A stretch of DNA of 64,000 bases from the NCBI RefSeq assembly GCF_041434935.1, contig NZ_CP107964.1:6927001-6991000 (forward strand), read 5' to 3'. Numbering within the stretch: position 1 is the stretch's first letter; every line of letters starts with the position of its first letter. Below the pieces are notes generated by a model, which worked only from the letters and a program-made list of their open reading frames with translations, did not search any database and was not told the DNA's origin. A program made the translations under genes and the position numbers. This stretch comes from Kitasatospora sp. NBC_00374. GTDB lineage: Bacteria; Actinomycetota; Actinomycetes; Streptomycetales; Streptomycetaceae. Shown here piece after piece: positions 51,439 to 60,296 of this stretch.

Positions 51439-54306
51439 ATGAACAGCGCCATGCCGGGCCGCAGTGACCAGCAGCTCACCGGCCAGGAGCAGCTCAGCCC
51501 CGCCGAGGCCTACCAGGCCGCCCGGCGCCGGGCCAAGGAGCAGGCCACCGCCCTCTACGGCTTCCAGCAGCTGTACGACTTCCCCCTCGACCCGTTCCAG
51601 ATCGAGGCCTGCGAGGCCCTGGAGGCCGGCGAGGGAGTCCTGGTCGCGGCCCCCACCGGTTCCGGCAAGACCATCGTGGGCGAGTTCGCCGTCCACCTGG
51701 CCCTGGCCGGCGGCCGCAAGTGCTTCTACACCACCCCGATCAAGGCCCTGTCGAACCAGAAGTTCGGCGACCTGGTCAAGCGCTACGGTGCCGACAAGGT
51801 CGGTCTGCTCACCGGGGACAACTCGGTCAACGGCGACGCGCCCGTGGTCGTGATGACCACCGAGGTCCTGCGCAACATGCTGTACGCGGGTTCGCGGGCC
51901 CTCGACGGCCTCGGCTACGTCGTCATGGACGAGGTCCACTACCTGGCCGACCGCTTCCGCGGCGCCGTCTGGGAGGAGGTCATCATCCACCTCCCCGAGT
52001 CGGTCGTGCTGGCCTCGCTGTCCGCCACCGTCTCCAACGCCGAGGAGTTCGGCGACTGGCTGGACACCGTCCGCGGCGGCACCAGGGTGATCGTCTCCGA
52101 GCACCGCCCGGTGCCGCTGTGGCAGCACGTGATGGCCGGCAACCGGATGTACGACCTGTTCGCCAGCCCCGACCGGGACGGCCGCCCCAAGGACGCCCCG
52201 CGCAATCCCGCCAAGGCGGTCAACCCCGAACTGGTCCGACTCGCCCGCTCCGAGCAGGACCGCGGCGGCCGCGACCGGTTCGCCAAGGGCCGCGGCCGCT
52301 CCATGCCGACCGGCCGCCCCACCAGGATCTGGACCCCCGGCCGGGTCGACGTCATCGAACGGCTGGACGCCGAGGGCCTGCTCCCCGCGATCACCTTCAT
52401 CTTCAGCCGGGCCGGCTGCGAGGCCGCCGTCCAGCAGTGCCTCACCTCCGGCCTGCGGCTCAACCGGGAGGCCGACCGGGCCAAGGTCCGCAAGATCGTC
52501 GAACAGCGCTGCGCCGACATCCCCGACGAGGACCTGCACGTCCTCGGGTACTTCGAGTGGCTGGACGGCCTGGAGCGCGGCATCGCCGCCCACCACGCCG
52601 GCATGCTGCCGAGGTTCAAGGAGGTCGTCGAGGAGCTCTTCGTCAAGGGCCTGGTCAAGGCGGTCTTCGCCACCGAGACCCTCGCGCTCGGCATCAACAT
52701 GCCCGCCCGCTCGGTGGTCATGGAGAAGCTGGTCAAGTGGAACGGCGAGACCCACGCCGACATCACCCCCGGCGAGTACACCCAGCTCACCGGCCGGGCC
52801 GGCCGCCGCGGCATCGACGTCGAGGGCCACGCCGTGGTGCTCTGGCAGCGCGGCCTCGACCCGGAGGCCCTGGCCGGCCTCGCCGGCACCCGCACCTACC
52901 CGCTGCGGTCCTCCTTCCGTCCCTCGTACAACATGGCCGTCAACCTGGTCGGCCAGTTCGGGCGGCACCGCTCCCGCGAGCTGCTGGAGACCTCCTTCGC
53001 CCAGTTCCAGGCCGACCGCTCGGTGGTCGGCATCGCCCGCCAGGTCCAGCGCAACGAAGAGGGCCTGGACGGCTACCGCGAGTCGATGACCTGCCACCTC
53101 GGCGACTTCGACGAGTACATGGGCCTGCGCCGGGCCCTCAAGGACCGCGAGAACGAGCTCGCCCGCGAGGGCTCCACCCAGCGCCGGGCCGCCGCCGTCG
53201 AGGCGATCGAGCAGCTCAAGCCCGGCGACGTGATCCACGTCCCGACCGGCAAGTTCGCCGGTCTCGCCCTGGTTCTCGACCCGGGCCTGCCGCCGGTCAG
53301 CCGCTCCCCGCGGACCAGCCGCCACCCCGACTACCAGGACGGCCCGCGCCCGGTGGTGCTCACCGCCGAGCGCCAGGTCAAGCGGCTCGCGATGATCGAC
53401 TTCCCGCACCCGGTCCAGGCCCTGGAACGGGTCAAGATCCCGAAGTCCTTCAACCCGCGCAGCCCGCAGTCCCGGCGCGACCTGGCCTCCGCCCTGCGCA
53501 CCAAGGCCGGCCACCTGGAGCCCGAGCGCTACCGCAAGGGCCGGACGGCCGCCGCCGACGACGACCGGATCGCCGAGCTGCGCGCCGAGCTGCGCCGCCA
53601 CCCGTGCCACGGCTGCGACGAGCGCGAGGACCACGCCCGCTGGGCCGAGCGCTACCACCGCCTGCACCGCGACACGGAGTTGCTGGAGCGCCGGATGCGC
53701 TCCCGCACCCACACCATCGCCCGCACCTTCGACCGGGTCTGCGGCCTGCTCACCGACCTCGGCTACCTCACCGGGGACACCGTCACCGAGGACGGCAAGC
53801 GGCTCGGCCGGCTCTACGGCGAGCTGGACCTGCTCGCCTCGGAGTGCATCCGCGAGGGTGTCTGGTCCGACCTGGCCGCCGCCGAACTCGCCGCCTGCGC
53901 CTCGGCGCTGGTCTTCGAGGCCCGGCAGTCCGACGACGCCACCGCCCCCCGGGTGCCGGAAGGCGCGGCCAAGGAGGCACTCGGCAAGATGGTCCGGATC
54001 TGGGGCCACCTGGACGCGCTGGAGGAACAGCACCGGATCTCCACCGCCGAGGGCGTCGGCCAGCGCGAACCCGACCTCGGCTTCGCCTGGGCCGCCTACC
54101 GCTGGGCGCTCGGCCACAGCCTGGACTCGGTCCTGCGGGACGCCGACATGCCGGCTGGCGACTTCGTCCGCTGGACCAAGCAGCTGATCGACGTGCTCGG
54201 CCAGATCCAGGACGCGGCCGGCGAGGACACGGCCCTGCGTTCCACCGCCCGCAAGGCCGTGGACGGCCTCCGCCGGGGCATCATCGCCTACTCCTCGGTC
54301 GGCTGA
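51439..54306 (+). CDS. helY: DEAD/DEAH-box RNA helicase, HelY/Ski2-like
   Basis: A 955-residue superfamily 2 helicase. ATG 51439 follows GAAAAGG at eight bases. Walker A is APTGSGKT near residues 71-78, and the DEVH box starts at residue 164 (VVMDEVHYLADRFRG). ATVSNAEEFG is motif III, and YTQLTGRAGRRGID is motif VI. The Ski2-type C-terminal helical (DSHCT) domain extends to the end, with SVVGIARQVQRNEEGLDGYR at its start. In mycobacteria the orthologue follows tatC directly; here about 38 kb separate them. A role in RNA turnover is likely from family knowledge. Confidence 0.92.
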   Translation: MNSAMPGRSDQQLTGQEQLSPAEAYQAARRRAKEQATALYGFQQLYDFPLDPFQIEACEALEAGEGVLVAAPTGSGKTIVGEFAVHLALAGGRKCFYTTPIKALSNQKFGDLVKRYGADKVGLLTGDNSVNGDAPVVVMTTEVLRNMLYAGSRALDGLGYVVMDEVHYLADRFRGAVWEEVIIHLPESVVLASLSATVSNAEEFGDWLDTVRGGTRVIVSEHRPVPLWQHVMAGNRMYDLFASPDRDGRPKDAPRNPAKAVNPELVRLARSEQDRGGRDRFAKGRGRSMPTGRPTRIWTPGRVDVIERLDAEGLLPAITFIFSRAGCEAAVQQCLTSGLRLNREADRAKVRKIVEQRCADIPDEDLHVLGYFEWLDGLERGIAAHHAGMLPRFKEVVEELFVKGLVKAVFATETLALGINMPARSVVMEKLVKWNGETHADITPGEYTQLTGRAGRRGIDVEGHAVVLWQRGLDPEALAGLAGTRTYPLRSSFRPSYNMAVNLVGQFGRHRSRELLETSFAQFQADRSVVGIARQVQRNEEGLDGYRESMTCHLGDFDEYMGLRRALKDRENELAREGSTQRRAAAVEAIEQLKPGDVIHVPTGKFAGLALVLDPGLPPVSRSPRTSRHPDYQDGPRPVVLTAERQVKRLAMIDFPHPVQALERVKIPKSFNPRSPQSRRDLASALRTKAGHLEPERYRKGRTAAADDDRIAELRAELRRHPCHGCDEREDHARWAERYHRLHRDTELLERRMRSRTHTIARTFDRVCGLLTDLGYLTGDTVTEDGKRLGRLYGELDLLASECIREGVWSDLAAAELAACASALVFEARQSDDATAPRVPEGAAKEALGKMVRIWGHLDALEEQHRISTAEGVGQREPDLGFAWAAYRWALGHSLDSVLRDADMPAGDFVRWTKQLIDVLGQIQDAAGEDTALRSTARKAVDGLRRGIIAYSSVG

Positions 54307-54331
54307 GGCCGCCGGGTATCCATCCGCACCT

Positions 54332-54379
54332 GGTCGACCCACAGGGGCGCGCGGTTCCCCGCGCCCCTGTGGGTCGACC
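54332..54379. terminator. Bidirectional terminator between helicase and exonuclease
   Basis: Two perfect 20-base arms (54332-54351 and 54360-54379) flank an eight-base loop. It lies between the convergent helicase (+) and 5'-3' exonuclease (-) genes. Confidence 0.88.
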
Positions 54380-54392
54380 CGCGGCGTGGTGC

Positions 54393-55313
54393 CTACGGGT
54401 GCGCCAGCGCGGCGAGGACGCGCTCCAGCGAGCTCCCCAGGTTCCACCGAGTGGCGAGCTCCTCCAGCGTCATCGGGTCCAGCGGCTCGCTCGGCAGCAC
54501 CGGGTCGAACGCGGGCAGCGGGCAGTCGGCGGCGACCCGCACCACGGTCGGCGCGACGTCCAGGTACGCCGACCCCTCGACCAGGTTGCGCCGCCGGGCC
54601 GGCGTCAGCTTCGACATCGGGTCCAGCGCCGCCGCCCGGACCCCGGCCAGGTCGCCGTACGTCTGGAGCAGCTGGGCCGCCGTCTTCTCGCCGATGCCCT
54701 TCACCCCCGGCAGCCCGTCGCTGGCGTCGCCGCGCAGGGCCGCCATGTCCGCGTACGCGGCGCCGTCCACGCCGTACTTCTCCAGCAGCAGCGCGTTGTC
54801 GGTGACCTGCGGGTGGCCGACGCCCTTGACCGGGTACAGCACGGTGACCGCCCGGTCGTCGTCGACCAGCTGGAACAGGTCGCGGTCGCCGGTGACGATC
54901 TGCACCGGGCCGGCCGCCCGCGCGGTCAGCGTGCCGATCACGTCGTCCGCCTCGTAGCCGGGGCAGCCGACCCGGGCGATGCCCAGCGCGTCCAGCACCC
55001 GCTCGATCACCGGCACCTGCGGCGACAGGGTGTCCGGGATCTCCTCCTCGTTCCCGGTGGCCTCCGCGGCCAGCCGGTGGGTCTTGTAGGAGGGGATCAG
55101 GTCGACCCGCCACTGCGGGCGCCAGTCGGCGTCCATACAGGCCACCAGGTGGTCCGGGCGGTGGTCCTGGACGAGCCGGGCGATGAAGTCGAGCAGGCCG
55201 CGGACGGCGTTCACCGGCTGCCCGTCGGGGGACTTCACGGACTCCGGCACGCCGAAGTACGCGCGGAAGTAGAGGCTCGCGGTGTCGAGCAGCATCAGTC
55301 GGGGTGCGGTCAC
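54393..55313 (-). CDS. Small 5'-3' exonuclease (PolA N-terminal-like)
   Basis: A 306-residue stand-alone FEN-type exonuclease. PRLMLLDTASLYFRAYFGV starts the resolvase-like domain; acidic metal ligands appear in PGYEADDVIGTL and VTGDRDLFQLV. The SAM/H3TH domain has DGLPGVKGIGEKTAAQLL, which binds duplex DNA. GTG 55313 is used; another GTG at 55331 would add six residues. It follows the helicase in the same order as in mycobacteria (helY, then 5'-3' exonuclease), which supports conserved synteny. Confidence 0.9.
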   Translation of the reverse strand: MTAPRLMLLDTASLYFRAYFGVPESVKSPDGQPVNAVRGLLDFIARLVQDHRPDHLVACMDADWRPQWRVDLIPSYKTHRLAAEATGNEEEIPDTLSPQVPVIERVLDALGIARVGCPGYEADDVIGTLTARAAGPVQIVTGDRDLFQLVDDDRAVTVLYPVKGVGHPQVTDNALLLEKYGVDGAAYADMAALRGDASDGLPGVKGIGEKTAAQLLQTYGDLAGVRAAALDPMSKLTPARRRNLVEGSAYLDVAPTVVRVAADCPLPAFDPVLPSEPLDPMTLEELATRWNLGSSLERVLAALAHP

Positions 55314-55351
55314 CCTCAGATCATGCCGCACGGCGGTGACGAACCGTCGGT

Positions 55352-56374
55352 TCAGTGCTCGTGCGGGCCGCTGCGGTGGACGGGGCCGTGGGCGTCCGCG
55401 CAGTGGTCCCAGGGTTCGGCGGCGGTGGGGCCGGTGATCTGCAGCAGCCCGTCGGTCTCCTCCTCGCCGACGTGGTCGACCTGGAGGGTGCTGTGGCTGA
55501 TCCGGTACTCCTCGCGCAGCCGGCGCTGGAGCTGGCGGCGGACGGCGTGGCAGTCACCCCCGGGAGTGACCAGGATGTGGGCCGAAAGGGCCGGCTGGCC
55601 GGAGGTGATCTCCCAGATGTGCAGGTCGTGGATCTCCTCGACCAGCGGGTCGGCCACCATCTGGTCGGCCACGGCGTCCGGGTCGATGCCGGCCGGGGCC
55701 GCCTCCAGGAAGATCCGTCCGGAGTCCCGGACCAGGCCGATGCCCGCCTTGAGCATCAGTACCACCACGATCAGCGAGGCGATCGCGTCCGCCTGCACGA
55801 ACCCGGTGGTGAGCATCACCGCACCGGCCACGGCGGTGGCGATGAAGGCGTACAGGTCGGTCACCACGTGCTGGAAGGCGCCCTCGACGTTGAGCGAGCT
55901 GCGGTTGGCCCTGGACATGCACCAGGCCGCCGCGATGTTGACGACGATCCCGACCAGCGCGGTGACCAGCACCAGCGAGCCGGTCACCTCGGGCGGGTGG
56001 ATCAGCCGCTGGACCGACTCGTACCCGAGCCAGGCGGACAGCACCAGCAGGGTGACGCCGTTGGCCTGGGCGGAGAGGATCTCCGCGCGCTTCAGGCCGT
56101 AGGTGTAGCCGCCGCGGGCGGGCCGGGCGGACAGCCGCATCGCGATCAGGGCCAGCACGATCGAGGCCGCGTCGGTGAGCATGTGCGCGGCGTCCGAGAT
56201 CAGGGCCAGCGACTGGGCGGCGTAGCCGACCACCACCTCGCCGGCCATGAAGACGACGATCAGGGCCAGCGCGCCGAGCAGCCAGCGGCGGTCGGCGTCG
56301 GCCGCCACCGCGTGCGAGTGGCCGCCGTGACCGTCATGGCCCTGGTGGTCGTGCTGGTGGTCGTGGCCGCCCAT
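55352..56374 (-). CDS. Cation diffusion facilitator metal exporter
   Basis: A 340-residue CDF transporter for Zn(II), Co(II) or similar. The N-terminal 25 residues are His/Asp/Gly-rich (HDHQHDHQGHDGHGGHSH), a metal-binding tail of the ZitB/CzcD group. Six helices follow; the transport-site motifs are SLALISDAAHMLTDAAS in helix 2 and an H-xx-D pair in helix 5 (FQHVVTDLYAF). The cytoplasmic C-terminal domain covers about 230-320 and ends in another His-rich tail. ATG 56374 follows GAGAGGA. Confidence 0.92.
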   Translation of the reverse strand: MGGHDHQHDHQGHDGHGGHSHAVAADADRRWLLGALALIVVFMAGEVVVGYAAQSLALISDAAHMLTDAASIVLALIAMRLSARPARGGYTYGLKRAEILSAQANGVTLLVLSAWLGYESVQRLIHPPEVTGSLVLVTALVGIVVNIAAAWCMSRANRSSLNVEGAFQHVVTDLYAFIATAVAGAVMLTTGFVQADAIASLIVVVLMLKAGIGLVRDSGRIFLEAAPAGIDPDAVADQMVADPLVEEIHDLHIWEITSGQPALSAHILVTPGGDCHAVRRQLQRRLREEYRISHSTLQVDHVGEEETDGLLQITGPTAAEPWDHCADAHGPVHRSGPHEH

Positions 56375-56534
56375 CGAGATCCTCTCCCGCACGCTTCGGT
56401 CGCCGGGCCGAACTGCCCGTCCACGAAGTGAACCCCAGATCAGACGAAGATCCAAAGGCTGCACTGGTGACCGTTGTCGTTCCCGTCGGACGGGCGTACG
56501 GACGGTCCTGCGGGCGCTCGTACGGGTGTCCGGT

Positions 56535-57293
56535 TCAGCCGACCGGGACGGGCACCGCGACCGGTTCCGGCGTACCCGGGCGGACCGCCGTGGCCGCCCC
56601 GACCAGGGCCTGCATCACCCGCAGGTCCTCGCCCTGCTCGGGGTGCCACTGCACGCCCAGCACGAAGCCGCCGTCGGTCGCGTCCTCCACCGCCTCGACC
56701 GTGCCGTCCTCGGCCCGGGCGCAGACCGTCAGCCGTTCGCCGAGCCGGTCCACCGCCTGGTGGTGCGAGGTCGGCACCACCACGCTCTCCTCCGGCAGCA
56801 GGCCGCCCAGCAGCGTCCCGGCGACCGGGCGGACCGCGTGCCGGCCGTAGCTGCCCTCACCACCCGCATGGCCCTCGTGATGCACCCGGTCGGGGAGGTG
56901 CTGGACCAGCGAACCGCCGCGGACCACGTTCAGCAGCTGCATCCCGCGGCAGATCCCGAGCACCGGCACCCCGGCCGCCAGACCCGCGCGCAGCAGGGCG
57001 GCCTCCCAGGCGTCGCGCTCGGGGGCGACGGCCTCGGTGCACGGGTGCGGCCGCTCGCCGTAGAGGGCCGGATCGACGTCCTCGCCGCCCGCGATCACCA
57101 GCGCGTCCAGCCGGGCCACGGCCCCGGGCGCGTGCTCGGGTGCGTCCGGCGGGAGCAGGACGGCCAGGCCGCCGGCGGCGCGGACCAGGGCGGGATAGCG
57201 CTCGGGCAGCATGACTGCGAGCCGGCGGTCGAAGCGGCCCCAGGCCGCCGTGGTGAGGTAGGTGCTGATGCCGATGACGGGCCGTTGGGTCAT
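56535..57293 (-). CDS. Class I glutamine amidotransferase, gamma-glutamyl-GABA hydrolase type (C26)
   Basis: A 252-residue PuuD-like hydrolase. The catalytic cysteine is in VLGICRGMQLLNV and the His/Glu pair in VLGVQWHPEQGEDL. In this family the substrate is a gamma-glutamyl amide of a polyamine breakdown product. It starts at ATG 57293 (MTQRPVIGISTY). No polyamine-catabolic gene is adjacent, so the exact substrate is open. Confidence 0.87.
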   Translation of the reverse strand: MTQRPVIGISTYLTTAAWGRFDRRLAVMLPERYPALVRAAGGLAVLLPPDAPEHAPGAVARLDALVIAGGEDVDPALYGERPHPCTEAVAPERDAWEAALLRAGLAAGVPVLGICRGMQLLNVVRGGSLVQHLPDRVHHEGHAGGEGSYGRHAVRPVAGTLLGGLLPEESVVVPTSHHQAVDRLGERLTVCARAEDGTVEAVEDATDGGFVLGVQWHPEQGEDLRVMQALVGAATAVRPGTPEPVAVPVPVG

Positions 57294-57444
57294 GCGGGAA
57301 TTCTGCCGCCTCGTGGGGCGCGGCGCGGCCGCTGGGGCGATCCGGGTGAGGGGCGTGTCTTTCTCATCCGAATCTCATCGGGGAAAGGCCGTTTTCAGGT
57401 CGCGCTGATTCCGCGTTTACCCGTATGCGCCTAGATTCTCTGGC

Positions 57445-58482
57445 GTGAGCGAGCAGATTCCCGCCGGGTGGTACCCGGACCCGAAGGACACGACCACCGA
57501 CCCGCGGCCGGAGCGCTGGTGGGACGGCACCGGATGGACCACCACGACCCGGCCCGCACAGGTCGAGGGCGCCGAGGGCGGCCCCGAGGACCAGGTGCTG
57601 GAGGGGCACGTCCTGGGCACCGGCCCGACCGTCCACTACCCGGGGCTGCCGCTCGCCGCCGACCCGGCGGCCCCGGCGAAGGCCCGGACCGGCCCTGGCC
57701 GGGTGGTCCTGCTGGCCGCCTCGGTGGCCGCGCTGATCGGCCTGGCGGTCGGCTCCGGCGTGACGTACCTGGTGATGGACGGACGTTCCGGCGACCGCCG
57801 GGCCGTGGACCGTAAGGGCCCGGGCCCCGGCTCGCAGGACCTGCGCGGTCCGGGCGGCAACGGCGGTCCCAGCGGCGGCAACGGGGACGGCGGCGGCCGG
57901 GGCGGCAACGGCGGTGGCCGCGGCGGCGGCCAGGGTGGGGGCCAGGGTGGGGGCGGCGGCGGCAAGGCCGGCGGGCCCGCCGTCGACGCGGTGAACCGGA
58001 TCAGCCTGCCCGTCCCCGACGGGTGGAAGGGCGGTACCACCTCGGACGGCTTCGCGGCCCTCACCGTCGGCTCGTACACCTGCGCCGACGGCACCAGCCC
58101 GTGTTCACTGGGCGGTGTGGTCACCGGCAAGCTGGCCGGCACCGACGCCAAGCAGGCGGCCCTGGCCGACATCGCGACCGCGGCCAAGGACTCCTACGGC
58201 GACATCAAGTCGCACGAGGAGCTGAAGTCCGAGCCGGTCACCGTGGCCGGCCACGGCGGGTACCTGGTCCGCTGGAAGGTCGACGCACCGCAGGGCAACG
58301 ACGGCTACGTCGAGACGGTGGTCTTCCCCACCGCCGACGGCAAGCAGCTGACCACCGTGCACCTGGGCTTCGACGTCGACGGCAAGGCGCCGGACGTGAA
58401 GCTGATGGACACCATCGTCACCGGCATCGCCGCCTACAACGGCCCCGGCCCGGACGGCGGTTCGGGCGGCACCCGCACCTGA
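57445..58482 (+). CDS. DUF2510 membrane protein with Gly-rich linker
   Basis: A 345-residue protein. Residues 1-40 are a DUF2510 domain (IPAGWYPDPKDTTTDPRPER, WWDGTGWT), a short WW-like fold near membranes in actinobacteria. A transmembrane helix at about 85-110 (VVLLAASVAALIGLAVGSGV) precedes a Gly-rich linker of about 50 residues (125-175) and an extracellular C-terminal domain of about 160 residues (ISLPVPDGWKGGTTSDGFAA onward). GTG 57445 is the start. The function is unknown; a cell-envelope role is likely. Confidence 0.8.
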   Translation: MSEQIPAGWYPDPKDTTTDPRPERWWDGTGWTTTTRPAQVEGAEGGPEDQVLEGHVLGTGPTVHYPGLPLAADPAAPAKARTGPGRVVLLAASVAALIGLAVGSGVTYLVMDGRSGDRRAVDRKGPGPGSQDLRGPGGNGGPSGGNGDGGGRGGNGGGRGGGQGGGQGGGGGGKAGGPAVDAVNRISLPVPDGWKGGTTSDGFAALTVGSYTCADGTSPCSLGGVVTGKLAGTDAKQAALADIATAAKDSYGDIKSHEELKSEPVTVAGHGGYLVRWKVDAPQGNDGYVETVVFPTADGKQLTTVHLGFDVDGKAPDVKLMDTIVTGIAAYNGPGPDGGSGGTRT

Positions 58483-58583
58483 CGCGGCGCCTGCGGTGCA
58501 CCCCCCCGGTCCCCGGTGCCGTCGCCGGGGACCGGGGCCGTTCGCTGCCCGGTGCTCACTTCCTGGCGTTCACTGTCCGGCGC

Positions 58584-59000
58584 TCACTGCCCGGTGTGCA
58601 CGCTGCCCACGCTGCCGGCCTGGATCGACACGCCGCGGAACTCGCCGTTGACGGTGGTGGTGGTGGTGACGGTGGTGTGCGCCGGCCCGGGAGCCGCCTG
58701 CGCCGCCGGGCTGAGCTCGTCGAGCAGCGCCCGGAGCCGGGCGGCGGCCTCCGGGTCGGCCGCGAGCGCCCGCCGCAGCCGGTTGCCCCACTCGGTCTCC
58801 GCACCGGCCGCCACGGCCGACGGGTCGTCCGCGGCCAGGAGTTCTGCCCGGGCCTGGTCGAGGTCCTCGCCGACGTCCTCGCTGCGGCGGCCGAACAGCG
58901 ACGCGAACCGGCCGCGCGCCTCCGACCACAGCTCGGTCACCATCAGCGAGACCAGTGTGGTCGCTCCCGACGTGGCCAGTGCGACGATCTCCGCCTCCAC
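58584..59000 (-). CDS. Small protein with amyloid-signal-like C-terminal motif
   Basis: A 138-residue protein. The N-terminal half begins with a hydrophobic helix (IVALATSGATTLVSLMVTEL) and an amphipathic helix (WSEARGRFASLFGRRSEDVG). A helical middle part runs to about residue 100. The tail VNGEFRGVSIQAGSVGSVHT, after a Thr-rich stretch, has the N-G-x-G-x-x-I-Q-A-G-x-x-G-x-V-H pattern of RHIM-like bacterial amyloid signalling sequences described for actinobacterial NLR-type receptors and their effectors. GTG 59000 follows GGAAGGGG. No NLR or toxin gene with the same tail lies nearby. Confidence 0.65.
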   Translation of the reverse strand: MEAEIVALATSGATTLVSLMVTELWSEARGRFASLFGRRSEDVGEDLDQARAELLAADDPSAVAAGAETEWGNRLRRALAADPEAAARLRALLDELSPAAQAAPGPAHTTVTTTTTVNGEFRGVSIQAGSVGSVHTGQ

Positions 59001-59059
59001 GGCAGCCCCTTCCGATCGACAATCCGACTGGCCGTCAGCCTAGGGCAGGCCACCGACGT

Positions 59060-60274
59060 TCAGAGGAAGGTTTTCCCCTCGCCGCGGTACGTGGGCACGG
59101 TGTCGGTCACCCGGTCGCCCTCGACCAGGTGCAACTCGGCGAAACGCTCGCACAGTTCGCCCGCCTTGGCGTGCCGGAACCAGACCCGGTCGCCGATCAG
59201 CAGGTCGTCGGCGGCCGAGCCGAGCAGCGGGGTCTGCACCTCGCCGGCCCCCTCCTGGGGGTCGTAGCGCAGTCCGGAGGGCAGGTGCGGCACGGGGGAG
59301 CGGTCCGGCCCGGCCGCGCCGGAGGCCGGGTAGCCGCCGCCGAGCACCGTGACCACGCCGACCCCCGGCCGCCGCACCACCGGCTGGGCGAACAGCGCGG
59401 CCGGACGGCCCTGGAACGAGCGGTAGTTGTCGAACAGCCGCGGCACGTACAGCCCGGACCCGGCGGCCACCTCGGTGACCGCGCGCTCGGCCACCGTGCT
59501 CTCCACGCTGCCGGTGCCGCCGCCGTTGACGAACTCCAGCTCGGCCACCTGCCGCAGCCGCCGCACCACCGCGGCCCGCCGCTGGGCGAGCTCGGTCCTG
59601 GCCCTGGCCTGCATCACCTGGATCGCCCGCGACCTCAGCGGCCGCCCGGGGATCCGGTCGCCCACACCGGCGATGTGTCCCTCGTACGCCATCAGGCCGA
59701 CCACCCTGAACCCCGGCCGGGTGTGTACGAGTTCGGCGAAGGCGCCGAGCTCCTCCGGCGTCCGCATCGGGGCGCGCCGCGCGCCGACCCGGACCCGGCC
59801 GCCCAGCAGCCGCAGGGAGGTGTCCAGTTCCAGGCAGACCCGGACCTCCTCCGAGCCCTCGCGGGCGCGGTCGATCAGGTCCAGCTGGGACAGGTCGTCG
59901 ACCAGGACGGTGACGGCGGCGGCCAGTTTGGCGTCGGAGGTGACTTCGGCGTAGCCGGCCCGGTCGGCGGACGGGTAGGCGAGCAGGATGTCCTCGAAAC
60001 CGGAGCGGGCCAGCCAGACCGACTCGGCCAGCGTGAAGCTCATGATCCCGGCGAAGCCGTCCATGCCCAGCACCCGTTCCAGCAGTGCCCGGCAGCGCAC
60101 CGACTTGCTGGCCACCCGGATCGGCTTCCCGGCCGCCCGCCGCGCCAGGTCGGCGGCGTTGGCGTCGAAGGCCGCCAGATCGACGATGGCCAGCGGTGCG
60201 TCGAGGTGTGCGGTGGCCCGGTCGTAGCGGGCGCGGTCCGAGGCGAGGCCCGGGGCGGGCTGCAGGATGGCCAT
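59060..60274 (-). CDS. Alanine racemase/D-threonine aldolase-type PLP enzyme (amino acid deaminase/aldolase)
   Basis: A 404-residue fold-type III PLP enzyme. The cofactor lysine is in PIRVASKSVRCRALL near the N-terminus, as in alanine racemases and D-threonine aldolases. The C-terminal D-serine dehydratase-like domain has VLGGGYPASGAA and DRVWFRHAKAGELCERF with the His-x5-Cys type zinc site of that group. It would act on a D-amino acid or beta-hydroxy amino acid. ATG 60274 is used; GTG 60292 would add six residues. The gene before it on the same strand (serine hydrolase) ends at 60297. Confidence 0.82.
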   Translation of the reverse strand: MAILQPAPGLASDRARYDRATAHLDAPLAIVDLAAFDANAADLARRAAGKPIRVASKSVRCRALLERVLGMDGFAGIMSFTLAESVWLARSGFEDILLAYPSADRAGYAEVTSDAKLAAAVTVLVDDLSQLDLIDRAREGSEEVRVCLELDTSLRLLGGRVRVGARRAPMRTPEELGAFAELVHTRPGFRVVGLMAYEGHIAGVGDRIPGRPLRSRAIQVMQARARTELAQRRAAVVRRLRQVAELEFVNGGGTGSVESTVAERAVTEVAAGSGLYVPRLFDNYRSFQGRPAALFAQPVVRRPGVGVVTVLGGGYPASGAAGPDRSPVPHLPSGLRYDPQEGAGEVQTPLLGSAADDLLIGDRVWFRHAKAGELCERFAELHLVEGDRVTDTVPTYRGEGKTFL

Positions 60275-60296
60275 GGGCGCAGACTGCCACACGGGA

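Noticed and set aside
51304..55113. 1269-codon minus-strand and 1460-codon plus-strand open frames over the helicase
   Set aside because: Both are shadows of the helicase and neighbouring genes; their translations are low-complexity Arg/Pro- or Val/Gly-rich sequence.
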